Part shown: positions 50,636 to 59,718 of the stretch, one piece after another
Layout of the letters: the number at the start of each line of letters is the position of its first letter
Numbering within the stretch: position 1 is the stretch's first letter
Source of the DNA: Lentzea albidocapillata subsp. violacea
GTDB taxonomy: Bacteria > Actinomycetota > Actinomycetes > Mycobacteriales > Pseudonocardiaceae
DNA length: 64,000 bases
NCBI RefSeq assembly: GCF_900100275.1
Contig: NZ_FNET01000013.1
Coordinates: forward strand, 1 to 64,000
Direction: 5' to 3'
The notes under the pieces: generated by a model
What the model was told of the DNA's origin: nothing
Databases searched by the model: none
What the model saw: the letters and a program-made list of their open reading frames with translations, nothing else
Program-made: the position numbers and the translations under genes

Positions 50636-53440
50636 GTGAACGCGGACAGCGACGAAGTGAGAACACGGGTGCAGAACGAGTTGCGCGTCAGCTTGCTGGG
50701 CGCGCTCGCGGCCACGGTGGACGGCGAGGAGCTCACGCTCGGTCCGCCGCGGCAGAGGGCTGTGCTCGCCGTGCTCGCGTTGCGCGCCAACCACGTTGTG
50801 TCGCGCAGTGAACTCATCGACGCCGTGTGGGGCGATGATCCGCCCGCCAGCGCCGACAACGGCATCCACACCTACGTCGCCGGGCTGCGCCGGCTGTTCG
50901 AGCCGGACAGGGCGTCGCGGGCGCCGAGTGCCGTGCTGCTCTCCACGGACGCTGGATACTTGCTGAGGCTCCCATCCGGCAGTTCCGACGCCGCCGTGTT
51001 CCGCTCCCATCTGGACGAGGCCGGGCGGCTGCGGGACAAGCCGGCCGAGGCCGTCGCCGCCTTCGACGCCGCGCTGGGGCTGTGGCGGGGCGTCGCTCTG
51101 GACGGCGTGCCGGGTCCGTTCGCGGCGGTCGAGCGCGCGCGCCTGGCCGAGTTGCGGCTCACGGCCGTGGAGCAGCGTGCGGCGCTGCTGTTGACGGTCG
51201 GGCGTGAGACCGAGGTGGCGGCGGAGCTGACGACGCTGGTCACCGCGCACCCGTTGCGCGAGAGGCTGCACGGTCTGCTGATGTCCGCGCTGTACCGCAG
51301 CGGCAGGCAGGCGGAGGCGCTGGCCGTCTACACGGACCTGCGGCGGCTGCTGGTCGAGGAGCTCGGCATCGAACCCGGTCCCGAACTGCGCCGGTTACAC
51401 GAACAGCTGCTCGTCGGCCGGCCCGACCCGCAGCCGGAACCGGTGGCGCCCGCGCTGGTGCCCGTCCAGTTGCCGCACGAGATCCGCGACTTCACCGGCC
51501 GCGGGAAGGAACTGGCGAAGCTCGCCGAGGTCGTCCCGCACGACCACTCGCCGGTGCTCGTCGCGATCACCGGCACCGGCGGCGTCGGCAAGACGGCGCT
51601 GGCCGTGCGGTTCGCGCACCAGGTGGCCTCGCGGTTCCCGGACGGTCAGCTGCACGTCGACCTGCGCGGGTTCGACTCGTCGGCGCCGCCCGTGCAGCCC
51701 GGCGCGGCGTTGCACCAGCTGCTGCAGAGCCTCGGCGTGCCGGCCGAACGCATCCCGGAGGACGTGCCCGCGAAGTCCGCGCTGTACCGCAGTGTCCTCG
51801 CGGGCAAACGGGTTCTGGTGCTGCTCGACAACGCGCGGCTGGCCGAGCAGGTCCGTCCGCTGCTGCCGGGCCGGTCGACGTCGATGGTGCTCGTGACGTC
51901 CCGCAACCACCTCGGCGGGCTCGTCGCCCGCGACGGCGCGCACTCGATGACGTTGTCGACCCTCACGCGCGACGAGGGCCTGGCGCTGCTGACGGCCGCG
52001 GTGGGTTCGGACCGGGTCGCCGCCGAACCCGCTGCCGCCGCGAAGCTCGTCGAACTGTGCGGGCACCTGCCGCTGGCGGTGCGGATCGCGGCCGAACGCG
52101 TGGTGACGCGGCCGCACCTGATGCTGGCCGACCTCGCGAGCGATCTCGCCGACGAGCACGACCGGTTGAACGTGCTGGCCACCGGCGACGACGAGGACAC
52201 GGCCGTGCGTGCCGCCTTCTCGTGGTCGTACCTGGCCCTGAAACCCGACGCGGCCAGGGCGTTCCGGCTGATCGGCCTGCATCCCGGCGCCGAGATCAGC
52301 CTGAACGCCGTGGCGGCGCTCGCGGGCGTGCCGGTGTCGCGGGCGCGGACGTTGCTGGACGTGCTGGCGGGCGGGCACATGGTGGAGGAGGTCGCGCGCG
52401 GCCGGTTCCGGATGCACGACCTGCTTCGCCTGTACGCCACCGAACTCAGCACCACCGAGGAGTCGTCGGACGGCCGTGACGAGGCCGTGGCCCGGCTGCT
52501 GGGCTGGTACTTCGACACCGCGAACGCCGCCGGCACCCTCATCGCGCCGCCGGACCACCCGGCGTTCCTGCTGCCGCCACTGTCCACTCAGGACTTCACC
52601 TCGCACGACGACGCCTTCACCTGGTGCCGCACGGAGTCCTCGAACCTGCTGGCGGTGACGAGACTCGCCGACGAGCAGCATTCGCCGACGGCGTGGCAGA
52701 TCCCGTTGGCGCTGTGGAACTACTTCATCGTGTCGAGCGCGCTGGACGAGTGGACGCGCACGTACCGCGTCGCCGAACGCGCCGCGGCCCGTGACGGCAA
52801 CCAGGCGGCCCGTGCGTGGGCGGTGCACGGCCAGGGGTTGTCGGCGTTCCGCGGGCAGCGTTTCGCGGACGCGCTGGAACTCTTCGACCGCGCGCTCGCC
52901 ATCCGGCACCAGATCGGTGACGCCGTCGGTGCCGCGTGGAGCCTCACGGGCCTGGGCATGGCGTACGGCGGCCTGCGCCAGTTCGACCTCGCCGTCGACA
53001 GGTTCGGCGAGGCGCTGAGGAGGCACGCCGAGGTCGGCTCGTGGTTCGGCGAGGGCGGCACGAGGCTGTTCCTGAGCGACATCCTGCGGTCCGCGGGCCA
53101 GTTCGAGGCGTCGCTGGCGTCGGCGCGGACGGCGTTCGAGCTGATGGACTCGCACGACGCCGTGCACGGCAAGGCGATGGCGCTGGTCAGCATCGGCTGG
53201 GCGCAGTCGAAGCTGGGCAGCAGGGTCGAGGCGCGTGACTCGTTCCGGCACGCGATCGAGTTCCTGCGGGTGCTCGGTGACCGCAAGAGTCTCGCGGAGG
53301 CGTTGCACGGCCTGGGGGAGACGAGCGCGGGGCAGCCCGACGTGGCGCGGACGCACCTGCTGGAAGCGCTGACGATCTACGAGGACTACGACCACCCGCT
53401 CACGCCGGAGATCCACGCGAGGCTGCACGAGCTCGCCTAG
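50636..53440 (+). CDS. AfsR/SARP-type transcriptional regulator with NB-ARC and TPR
   Basis: 934 residues. An OmpR-like winged helix (17-95) and a BTAD domain (about 102-246) form the SARP module. An NB-ARC ATPase follows, with P-loop GTGGVGKTAL (313-322), LVLLDNA and GHLPLAVRIA. TPR repeats occupy about 740-925. Proteins like this activate secondary-metabolite or developmental genes. GTG 50636 is on the strand opposite the methyltransferase, 105 bases away. Confidence 0.92.
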   Translation: MNADSDEVRTRVQNELRVSLLGALAATVDGEELTLGPPRQRAVLAVLALRANHVVSRSELIDAVWGDDPPASADNGIHTYVAGLRRLFEPDRASRAPSAVLLSTDAGYLLRLPSGSSDAAVFRSHLDEAGRLRDKPAEAVAAFDAALGLWRGVALDGVPGPFAAVERARLAELRLTAVEQRAALLLTVGRETEVAAELTTLVTAHPLRERLHGLLMSALYRSGRQAEALAVYTDLRRLLVEELGIEPGPELRRLHEQLLVGRPDPQPEPVAPALVPVQLPHEIRDFTGRGKELAKLAEVVPHDHSPVLVAITGTGGVGKTALAVRFAHQVASRFPDGQLHVDLRGFDSSAPPVQPGAALHQLLQSLGVPAERIPEDVPAKSALYRSVLAGKRVLVLLDNARLAEQVRPLLPGRSTSMVLVTSRNHLGGLVARDGAHSMTLSTLTRDEGLALLTAAVGSDRVAAEPAAAAKLVELCGHLPLAVRIAAERVVTRPHLMLADLASDLADEHDRLNVLATGDDEDTAVRAAFSWSYLALKPDAARAFRLIGLHPGAEISLNAVAALAGVPVSRARTLLDVLAGGHMVEEVARGRFRMHDLLRLYATELSTTEESSDGRDEAVARLLGWYFDTANAAGTLIAPPDHPAFLLPPLSTQDFTSHDDAFTWCRTESSNLLAVTRLADEQHSPTAWQIPLALWNYFIVSSALDEWTRTYRVAERAAARDGNQAARAWAVHGQGLSAFRGQRFADALELFDRALAIRHQIGDAVGAAWSLTGLGMAYGGLRQFDLAVDRFGEALRRHAEVGSWFGEGGTRLFLSDILRSAGQFEASLASARTAFELMDSHDAVHGKAMALVSIGWAQSKLGSRVEARDSFRHAIEFLRVLGDRKSLAEALHGLGETSAGQPDVARTHLLEALTIYEDYDHPLTPEIHARLHELA

Positions 53441-53488
53441 GGGAGATCCCTGATGTGCGCGGCTTGATACGTAGGCAAGCTACATGTC

Positions 53489-54169
53489 ATGCAGAAGCGC
53501 GCTCGGACCCTGTTGGTGTGGCTGCACGTCGTCACGTCCGTGGGCTGGCTCAGCCAGGCCGTGGCGTTGCTCGCCCTCGTGCTCTACGGCATGAAGACGG
53601 GCGACCTAACTGCGTTCAAGATGGCGCGCTACCTCGACCACGAGGTGCTCGCGATCATGGCCAACACCAGTGCCTTCAGCGGGTTCATGCTCAGCGCCAC
53701 GACGCCGTGGGGCTATTTCCGGCACTGGTGGGTGCTCGCGAAGTTCGTGATCACGGTCAGCCAGCTCTACGTCGGCATCTTCATCCTGAGCGGCAACCTC
53801 CAGGAGGCCGTGAACGGGCACGTGACCGCGTGGATGCCCGTCGGCACGTCGCTCATGATCGGCGCGATCGCGTTCCAGGCGTGGCTCAGCGTCGCGAAAC
53901 CGTGGCGCCGCACGCCTTGGGCGGACCCGAAGGTCAAGCTGCCCACGGCGAGCACGGCCACGTTCGTCGTGGCGCTGGTCATCCCGGTGATCGACTTCGC
54001 GATCAGCCTGTGGCGGGGCAACCCGATGCCGTTGCTCATGCTGATCACGGTGATCGGCTACTCGGTCAGGCGGGCCGCCAGGGCGAGGCGCCGGTCGTCG
54101 GCCGCGTCGGGTCGTGGAAGCGCGGCAGATCCGGCTCGTCGAGACGCAACGGCGCCAAGCCCTCGGTGA
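53489..54169 (+). CDS. Four-helix membrane protein of unknown function
   Basis: 226 residues. Helices near 9-33, 54-74, 80-102, 113-132 and 155-175 form a DUF2269-like integral membrane protein. The tail is basic and Ala/Arg/Ser-rich. Its final 104 bases overlap the convergent acyltransferase gene, an unusually long coding overlap here. Confidence 0.7.
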   Translation: MQKRARTLLVWLHVVTSVGWLSQAVALLALVLYGMKTGDLTAFKMARYLDHEVLAIMANTSAFSGFMLSATTPWGYFRHWWVLAKFVITVSQLYVGIFILSGNLQEAVNGHVTAWMPVGTSLMIGAIAFQAWLSVAKPWRRTPWADPKVKLPTASTATFVVALVIPVIDFAISLWRGNPMPLLMLITVIGYSVRRAARARRRSSAASGRGSAADPARRDATAPSPR

Positions 54170-54839
54170 TCGCGATCATGATCCGCTCGTGGGCGCGCCG
54201 GGCGTCGCCCATCGTCTCGGCCTTCAGGCCGGACAGCTCGACCGGCTTGCCGAAGTGGACCTTGAGCGTCGGCCGCCTGCGCACGGCGCGCAGCCACGAC
54301 GTCAGGTACGGCAGGAAGTCCTTCCAGCCGCCGACGCTCAGGTTGCCCCAGTACACGGCCTCGTGCGCGCCCCACTGGCTGATGGGGATCACCGGAATAC
54401 CGCCGCCCAAAGCCATCCGGGCGACACCGGTCTTGCCGCGCTCCGGCCACAGGCCGGCGTCGAGGCTGATCTTGCCCTCCGGGTAGACGGCGATCGGGTC
54501 GCCGCCCTTCTGCAACGCCTCGACGGCGCGGTGCATCGCCTCGCCCGCGTTCGCCGACCGCCGGTCGACACGCAGGTGGCCGCAGGCCTTCAGGGCCGGA
54601 CCCATGATCGGCGCGTCGAGCAGACCGCCCGCGAGCATGAAGCGCGGGTTGACGCCCATCTTGCGGCAGGCCGCGATGAGCACCATCGGGTCGAGGTTGC
54701 CGATGTGGTTGGAGGCGAGCAGCAACGGCTTGCCGAGCAGCTCCGGCGGGATGTCGCCCGATACCTCGAGCTTGCCAGTCAGCGCGATCAGGCCCCGGTC
54801 GACCACCATGAGCACGCGCCAGAAAAGCGGTGTGGACAC
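54066..54839 (-). CDS. 1-acyl-sn-glycerol-3-phosphate acyltransferase (PlsC-like)
   Basis: 257 residues. The acyltransferase motif NHIGNLD is the NHxxxxD box, with YPEG (VYPEGKISLD) downstream. Adds the second acyl chain to lysophosphatidate at the membrane; the exact acceptor is uncertain among PlsC paralogues. GTG 54839. Its 3' end overlaps the membrane protein gene. Confidence 0.88.
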   Translation of the reverse strand: MSTPLFWRVLMVVDRGLIALTGKLEVSGDIPPELLGKPLLLASNHIGNLDPMVLIAACRKMGVNPRFMLAGGLLDAPIMGPALKACGHLRVDRRSANAGEAMHRAVEALQKGGDPIAVYPEGKISLDAGLWPERGKTGVARMALGGGIPVIPISQWGAHEAVYWGNLSVGGWKDFLPYLTSWLRAVRRRPTLKVHFGKPVELSGLKAETMGDARRAHERIMIAITEGLAPLRLDEPDLPRFHDPTRPTTGASPWRPA

Positions 54840-54958
54840 GCGGGGCAGCGTACGGCGTGTCGGAACGACACCGCGGGGGTTCCGGGGGAACCATGAGGTT
54901 TCGCACGCGTCCCAGTTGCAAACGGGGCTGGTGAGACGCGAGGGACTACCTTATACAC

Positions 54959-57334
54959 ATGGCCGGGCGCACAGGGACTTCGAGAAAGACCACGTCACGC
55001 GGCAAAGCACCAGCCAAGCCGCGGGCGCGATCCACCGCGTCCAGAAAGCCCGCACCACGCAAGAGCGGCGGCGCCATCAGTGCCGTGTGGGGTGCTTTGG
55101 GCCGTGGCGTCGGCAGCCTCGTGCGCACTGTCAGCCGTACCAAGGACCTCGATCCCGAACACCGTCGTGACGGCCTGGGGCTGCTGCTGATCGCTCTCGC
55201 GGTCATCACCGGCGCCGGAGTGTGGTGGCAGGCCGGCGGCCCGGTCGGTCAGTGGGTCGACATCGCCGTGCGCAGCTCCGTCGGGTTCCCGGCGGTGATC
55301 GTGCCGGTCGTGCTGCTCGGCATCGGCGTCACGCTGATGCGCACCGACCCGAAGCCCGACGCGCGGCCGCGGCTGATCATCGGCTCGTTGCTGATGATGA
55401 TCGGCGTGCTCGGCATGTTCCACCTCATCGGCGGCCTGCCGATGGACCCGCTGGACCGCCGTAGCGCCGGTGGTGCGCTGGGCTACCTGGCCGGGGGGTT
55501 CCTCGCCCAGGGCCTGACGCCGTGGGTCGCCGGGCCGTTGCTGTTCCTGATCTTCGGCTACGGCCTGCTGGTCGTGACGCACACGCCGATCCGCCAGGCG
55601 CCCGAACGCATCCGCTCGTTGCTGCACCCCGGCAGGTCGTCGGCGGACGAGCCCTCGGACGAGGAAGAGCCGGTCGAGGAGCCGAAGCCGGTTCGCCTGC
55701 GCCGCCCGTCCCGCCGTCGCCAGGCCGTCGAGCCCGTCGAGCCCGTCGAGGAGGAGCCGCAGGCCGAACTCCCGCTGGAGGAGCCCGCCCCGAAGCCCGC
55801 GAAGCAGAAGAAGCCCACCGCTCCGGCGATGGCCGTGCGCGCGGTCGAGGGCGAGTACCAGCTGCCGTCCCCGGACGTGCTGAAGGACGGCGACGCGCCG
55901 AAGACCCGCAGCAAGGCGAACGACCTCATGATCGAGGCGATCTCCGGCGTGCTGGACCAGTTCTCGATCGACGCCCAGGTCACCGGCTTCACCCGCGGCC
56001 CGACGGTCACGCGCTACGAGGTCGAGCTCGGCCCCGGCGTGAAGGTCGAGAAGATCACCGCGCTGACCAAGAACATCGCGTACGCCGTGGCGACCGACAA
56101 CGTCCGCCTGCTGGCCCCGATCCCCGGCAAGTCCGCGGTCGGCATCGAGGTCCCGAACAGCGACCGCGAGATGGTGCGGCTGGGCGACGTGCTGCGCGCG
56201 CCGTCGACGGTCAAGGACACGCATCCGATGGTGATCGGCCTCGGCAAGGACATCGAGGGCCACATGGTCACCGCGAACCTGACGAAGATGCCGCACCTCC
56301 TGGTGGCGGGCTCCACGGGTTCCGGCAAGTCGTCGTTCGTGAACTCGATGCTGGTGTCGCTGCTGGCCCGCGCGACGCCCGACGAGGTCCGGATGATCCT
56401 GATCGACCCGAAGATGGTCGAGCTGACGCCGTACGAGGGCATCCCGCACCTGATCACGCCGATCATCACGCAGCCCAAGAAGGCGGCGGCCGCACTGGCG
56501 TGGCTCGTCGAGGAGATGGAGCAGCGCTACCAGGACATGCAGGTCAATCGGGTGCGCCACGTCGACGACTTCAACCGCAAGGTGAAGTCCGGCGAGATCA
56601 CCGCGCCGCCCGGTTCCGAGCGCGTCTACCGGCCGTACCCGTACATCATGGCGATCGTCGACGAGCTCGCCGACCTGATGATGACCGCGCCACGCGACGT
56701 CGAGGACGCCATCGTCCGCATCACGCAGAAGGCCCGTGCGGCAGGCATCCACCTGGTTCTGGCGACACAGCGGCCGTCCGTCGACGTCGTCACCGGCCTG
56801 ATCAAGACGAACGTGCCGTCCCGCCTGGCGTTCGCGACGTCGTCCCTGACGGACTCGCGGGTCATCCTCGACCAGCCGGGCGCGGAGAAGCTGATCGGCA
56901 TGGGCGACGCCCTGTACCTGCCGATGGGCGCCTCGAAGCCGGTGCGCATCCAGGGCGCGTTCGTGGGCGACGAGGAGATCTCGGCGATCGTCGAGTTCAC
57001 CAAGAACCAGGCGCAGCCCGAGTACACCGACGGTGTCACGGCGCAGAAGGCCGCCGAGAAGAAGGAGGTCGACGCCGACATCGGCGACGACCTGGAACTG
57101 CTCGTGCAGGCGACCGAGCTGATCGTGACGTCGCAGTTCGGCTCGACGTCGATGCTGCAACGCAAGCTGCGCGTCGGGTTCGCGAAGGCGGGGCGCCTCA
57201 TGGACCTGCTGGAGACCCGCGGCGTCGTCGGCCCGTCCGAGGGCTCGAAGGCACGTGAGGTGCTGATCAAGCCGGACGAGCTCGAGAACGTGGTCTACCT
57301 GATGCGTGGAGGCGGCCCCGCCGACGAGGACTGA
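54959..57334 (+). CDS. DNA translocase FtsK
   Basis: 791 residues. A basic N-terminus, about four or five helices up to residue 210, and an acidic linker precede the motor. The motor has Walker A GSTGSGKS (451-458), Walker B (YIMAIVDELADLMM) and a C-terminal gamma winged helix (about 725-790) for KOPS reading. It pumps chromosome ends through the division septum. ATG 54959 lies 6 nt after TACCTT (leaderless). Confidence 0.97.
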   Translation: MAGRTGTSRKTTSRGKAPAKPRARSTASRKPAPRKSGGAISAVWGALGRGVGSLVRTVSRTKDLDPEHRRDGLGLLLIALAVITGAGVWWQAGGPVGQWVDIAVRSSVGFPAVIVPVVLLGIGVTLMRTDPKPDARPRLIIGSLLMMIGVLGMFHLIGGLPMDPLDRRSAGGALGYLAGGFLAQGLTPWVAGPLLFLIFGYGLLVVTHTPIRQAPERIRSLLHPGRSSADEPSDEEEPVEEPKPVRLRRPSRRRQAVEPVEPVEEEPQAELPLEEPAPKPAKQKKPTAPAMAVRAVEGEYQLPSPDVLKDGDAPKTRSKANDLMIEAISGVLDQFSIDAQVTGFTRGPTVTRYEVELGPGVKVEKITALTKNIAYAVATDNVRLLAPIPGKSAVGIEVPNSDREMVRLGDVLRAPSTVKDTHPMVIGLGKDIEGHMVTANLTKMPHLLVAGSTGSGKSSFVNSMLVSLLARATPDEVRMILIDPKMVELTPYEGIPHLITPIITQPKKAAAALAWLVEEMEQRYQDMQVNRVRHVDDFNRKVKSGEITAPPGSERVYRPYPYIMAIVDELADLMMTAPRDVEDAIVRITQKARAAGIHLVLATQRPSVDVVTGLIKTNVPSRLAFATSSLTDSRVILDQPGAEKLIGMGDALYLPMGASKPVRIQGAFVGDEEISAIVEFTKNQAQPEYTDGVTAQKAAEKKEVDADIGDDLELLVQATELIVTSQFGSTSMLQRKLRVGFAKAGRLMDLLETRGVVGPSEGSKAREVLIKPDELENVVYLMRGGGPADED

Positions 57335-57351
57335 GATCCTGCTTTCGGGCC

Positions 57352-57822
57352 TTACTTCAGGCCGGCGTTCTGGATGCTCGTGGCCGTGGAGCTCGCGCTG
57401 CCGCCGAACTCGCGCACCGCCGCGTAGTACAGGTCGGCCGTGCGCTTGCAGGCCCAGTTGGAGCCGCACTGCTTGTACATGTCGGACTTGAAGTTGTTGT
57501 CGATGCGCAGGCGGTTCGTCTCGTTCCACCGGCCCTGCCGCTTGTAGTTGCGGTAGCCGAAGTCGTGCCGGTGGCAGGTCGGCAGGAACTTGAAGCCGAA
57601 GGGGTTGTCCGGCGAGTAGGAACAGCCGTCGGACGACCAGTCGAGCTGGCCCGCGTAGGGCTGTTGCGCGCGCGTTGTTGTGAACTGGCTGATGGTCTTC
57701 GAGTAGAGGTAGTCGTCGGTGACCGCGATGATGTCCACGGCGTGCGCCGGGGTGCCCGTGAAGATCAGGGCGATGGAGGCGGCGGCACCCACGAATGCCG
57801 AGCGCAGGGTTTTCGTCGACAT
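57352..57822 (-). CDS. Secreted prokaryotic phospholipase A2
   Basis: 156 residues. The signal peptide 1-28 ends AHA. The mature part matches the Streptomyces-type PLA2 family: catalytic His86-Asp87 in CHRHDFGY, a second Asp near 108, and four cysteines (67, 83, 119, 125) for two disulfides. Hydrolyses the sn-2 ester of phospholipids with calcium. It starts 83 bases after the SagB gene on the same strand, so it may have its own promoter or be read with the operon. Confidence 0.9.
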   Translation of the reverse strand: MSTKTLRSAFVGAAASIALIFTGTPAHAVDIIAVTDDYLYSKTISQFTTTRAQQPYAGQLDWSSDGCSYSPDNPFGFKFLPTCHRHDFGYRNYKRQGRWNETNRLRIDNNFKSDMYKQCGSNWACKRTADLYYAAVREFGGSASSTATSIQNAGLK

Positions 57823-57905
57823 GGCGAGCTCCTCGGAGTGTGAGCAGGGTCTCGCCAGTTGTAGCGGGTGATCGACTGTCGTCGGTAGACACGATCTGAT
57901 GAACG

Positions 57906-58559
57906 TCAGGTGATCATGTGACCGCACGCGATCGCGGTGGCCACGCGGAGGTGGCGCGGTAGTCCCAGCGCGTGCAGCATTTCGTTGTCCACTACTCCAC
58001 CGAGCAGATAGCCGCCGAGTTTCTGTTCCGCCAAACGGAGGCAGATGCTCTGCGCGGCAGCACCTACCTCGATCAAGCCGAAGCGCCCCGCGCGTTCGCC
58101 GTACTTCTCGAACGAGTCCTTGTCCGTCAACACCAGGACGATCGTCAGCGGCGGCACCTCGGGCGTGCCGAGGATCTCGGCCAGGTTCGCCGGAGCCGGG
58201 CCGATGTCCTGCAGCGCGTGGCGGCGGATGTCGTAGCGGACCGCCCGGTCGTGCACGAATGCATAGCAGCGCAACGGGTTGAGGCCGCCCGCGGACGGAC
58301 AGCTGTTGTCCGACAAGGCGCCCAGCACCGTGCCGAGTTGCTTGTCGGTCAGCGGTTTGCCGGAGAACTCGCGCGTGCTCCTGCGTGCCTGGAACAGCTT
58401 CTGCAACCGGTCGTGCGGCCGGGGAAGCGCAACCGGCGCCGAGGGCAGTTCGAGCGGGTCGACCAACTCCGGCTGTGGCCGGAAGTCGCGCAGCCGGTCG
58501 CCGAGCCTGCGCTGGTGCAGCGGCGAGTACCGGCTCGCGGCCCAGAAGTCGTCGAACAT
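57906..58559 (-). CDS. SagB-type FMN dehydrogenase of an azole-RiPP cluster
   Basis: 217 residues, nitroreductase-like fold. RRSTREF (59-65) and PSAGGLNPL (88-96) are the SagB-type FMN/substrate motifs, with GAAAQSICLRLAEQ and the end TAIACGHM. In TOMM pathways such enzymes oxidise azolines to azoles. Shorter than typical SagB (about 300 or more). ATG lies 4 bases after the YcaO stop, so it is the last biosynthetic gene of the operon. Confidence 0.9.
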   Translation of the reverse strand: MFDDFWAASRYSPLHQRRLGDRLRDFRPQPELVDPLELPSAPVALPRPHDRLQKLFQARRSTREFSGKPLTDKQLGTVLGALSDNSCPSAGGLNPLRCYAFVHDRAVRYDIRRHALQDIGPAPANLAEILGTPEVPPLTIVLVLTDKDSFEKYGERAGRFGLIEVGAAAQSICLRLAEQKLGGYLLGGVVDNEMLHALGLPRHLRVATAIACGHMIT

Positions 58560-58563
58560 CGTG

Positions 58564-59718
58564 TCACCCCAGCGGATGCGGTGCGGGATTGGGGAACACG
58601 CCCGGTGAGGCGTGCGGGTAGCGCCAGCCGAGTTCGCGGGCGCGGCCGCCGAGGTGCGGCCAGCGGTGGTCCGAGTGCAGCGGCGCGAGGTCGGGGGACA
58701 GGACGCGGACGCAGTGCAGGCCGACGGCCGACAGTTCCGGCGTGGTGAGCTCGCGATAGGCGAGCCGTACGTCCGCGCGGTCGAGTGCGTGCACGAGCTC
58801 GGTCAGTTCCGCTGCTGTGCCACGGGATTCGGCGTCGCGCGGCGGTTCGGTCTCGAAGCCCGTGAACCACGGCAGCGCGTCCCACTCCGCCGGGCGCGTG
58901 GCGTAGTAGACGGCGTGCTTGTCGAAGTCGGTGACGTCCTCGACGGGCTGATCGCCGTTGCGTGCCAGCCACACCTCGACGAACACCGTGCCCTGCACCC
59001 ACTCCTCGTAGGCCTTCCGCACGGCCTCGGCGACCGTGGCACGGCACGCCAGGCCGAGCGTGGGCCTCGGTTTGCCGGCGATCGGCAGCGAACCCGCGAC
59101 GGCGACCACCGGGTGCGGGCTGTAGGCGGGCGTGAGGTCGAACGCCTGGGCGCCGTGCGGCAGATCGGCGGCGAACCGTTGCGGTGCGATGGAATGCAGC
59201 CACGTCGTGGTGAACGCGTCACGCTCGACCAGTTCCTGGACGGCACGCAGCAACGCGCTGGTCGTCGACGGACCGGCCGCCAGACCCGACGAGGTCGCGG
59301 GCAGCCCGTGCGCGGCGTCCAGCCCGACCAGTCCGACCGGCACGCGGATCGGTTCGTTGCCGGGCAACGTCCACGCCCGCGTGTAGCGGGTGTCGACGTA
59401 TCCCTTGCGATAGCGGTAGCCCGGGGCCACCCGTTGCTCGACCGTGTGCAGGCTGAAGTGCTCCAACGGCCAGCACTCGCCGTCGGTGACGATCTCCAGC
59501 GGTGCCCGTGCGGCGGCGTGCCGTTCCAGTGCCTCGGCGATCGCGGCGACCTTGCTGGTGCCGCCGGACGTGCCACCGGTGGCGAACGGTTCCGGCACCG
59601 CGGCCCAGCCCTCGACGTCCACATCGGACAGGCTGTGCGGCACGGGATGCAGCTGTGACACCACTCCCTGCCGCCAGCCGACCGCGCGCTCGACCAGCGC
59701 CTCGGCGACGGTCTTCAC
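58564..59718 (-). CDS. YcaO azoline-forming cyclodehydratase
   Basis: 384 residues. The YcaO ATP-binding residues lie in TSKVAAIAEALERH (54-67) and QELVERDAF (161-169). The C-terminus ends PNPAPHPLG, a PxPxPxP tail like that of azoline-forming YcaO proteins that need a partner. It uses ATP to cyclise Cys (or Ser/Thr) side chains onto the backbone, then SagB oxidises them. GTG 59718 overlaps the precursor stop by 4 bases (GTGA), coupling the two. Confidence 0.93.
   Translation of the reverse strand: MKTVAEALVERAVGWRQGVVSQLHPVPHSLSDVDVEGWAAVPEPFATGGTSGGTSKVAAIAEALERHAAARAPLEIVTDGECWPLEHFSLHTVEQRVAPGYRYRKGYVDTRYTRAWTLPGNEPIRVPVGLVGLDAAHGLPATSSGLAAGPSTTSALLRAVQELVERDAFTTTWLHSIAPQRFAADLPHGAQAFDLTPAYSPHPVVAVAGSLPIAGKPRPTLGLACRATVAEAVRKAYEEWVQGTVFVEVWLARNGDQPVEDVTDFDKHAVYYATRPAEWDALPWFTGFETEPPRDAESRGTAAELTELVHALDRADVRLAYRELTTPELSAVGLHCVRVLSPDLAPLHSDHRWPHLGGRARELGWRYPHASPGVFPNPAPHPLG

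Noticed and set aside
54995..57892. 965-codon frame opposite ftsK
   Set aside because: It has no recognisable domain and is explained by codon bias of ftsK and of the PLA2 gene.
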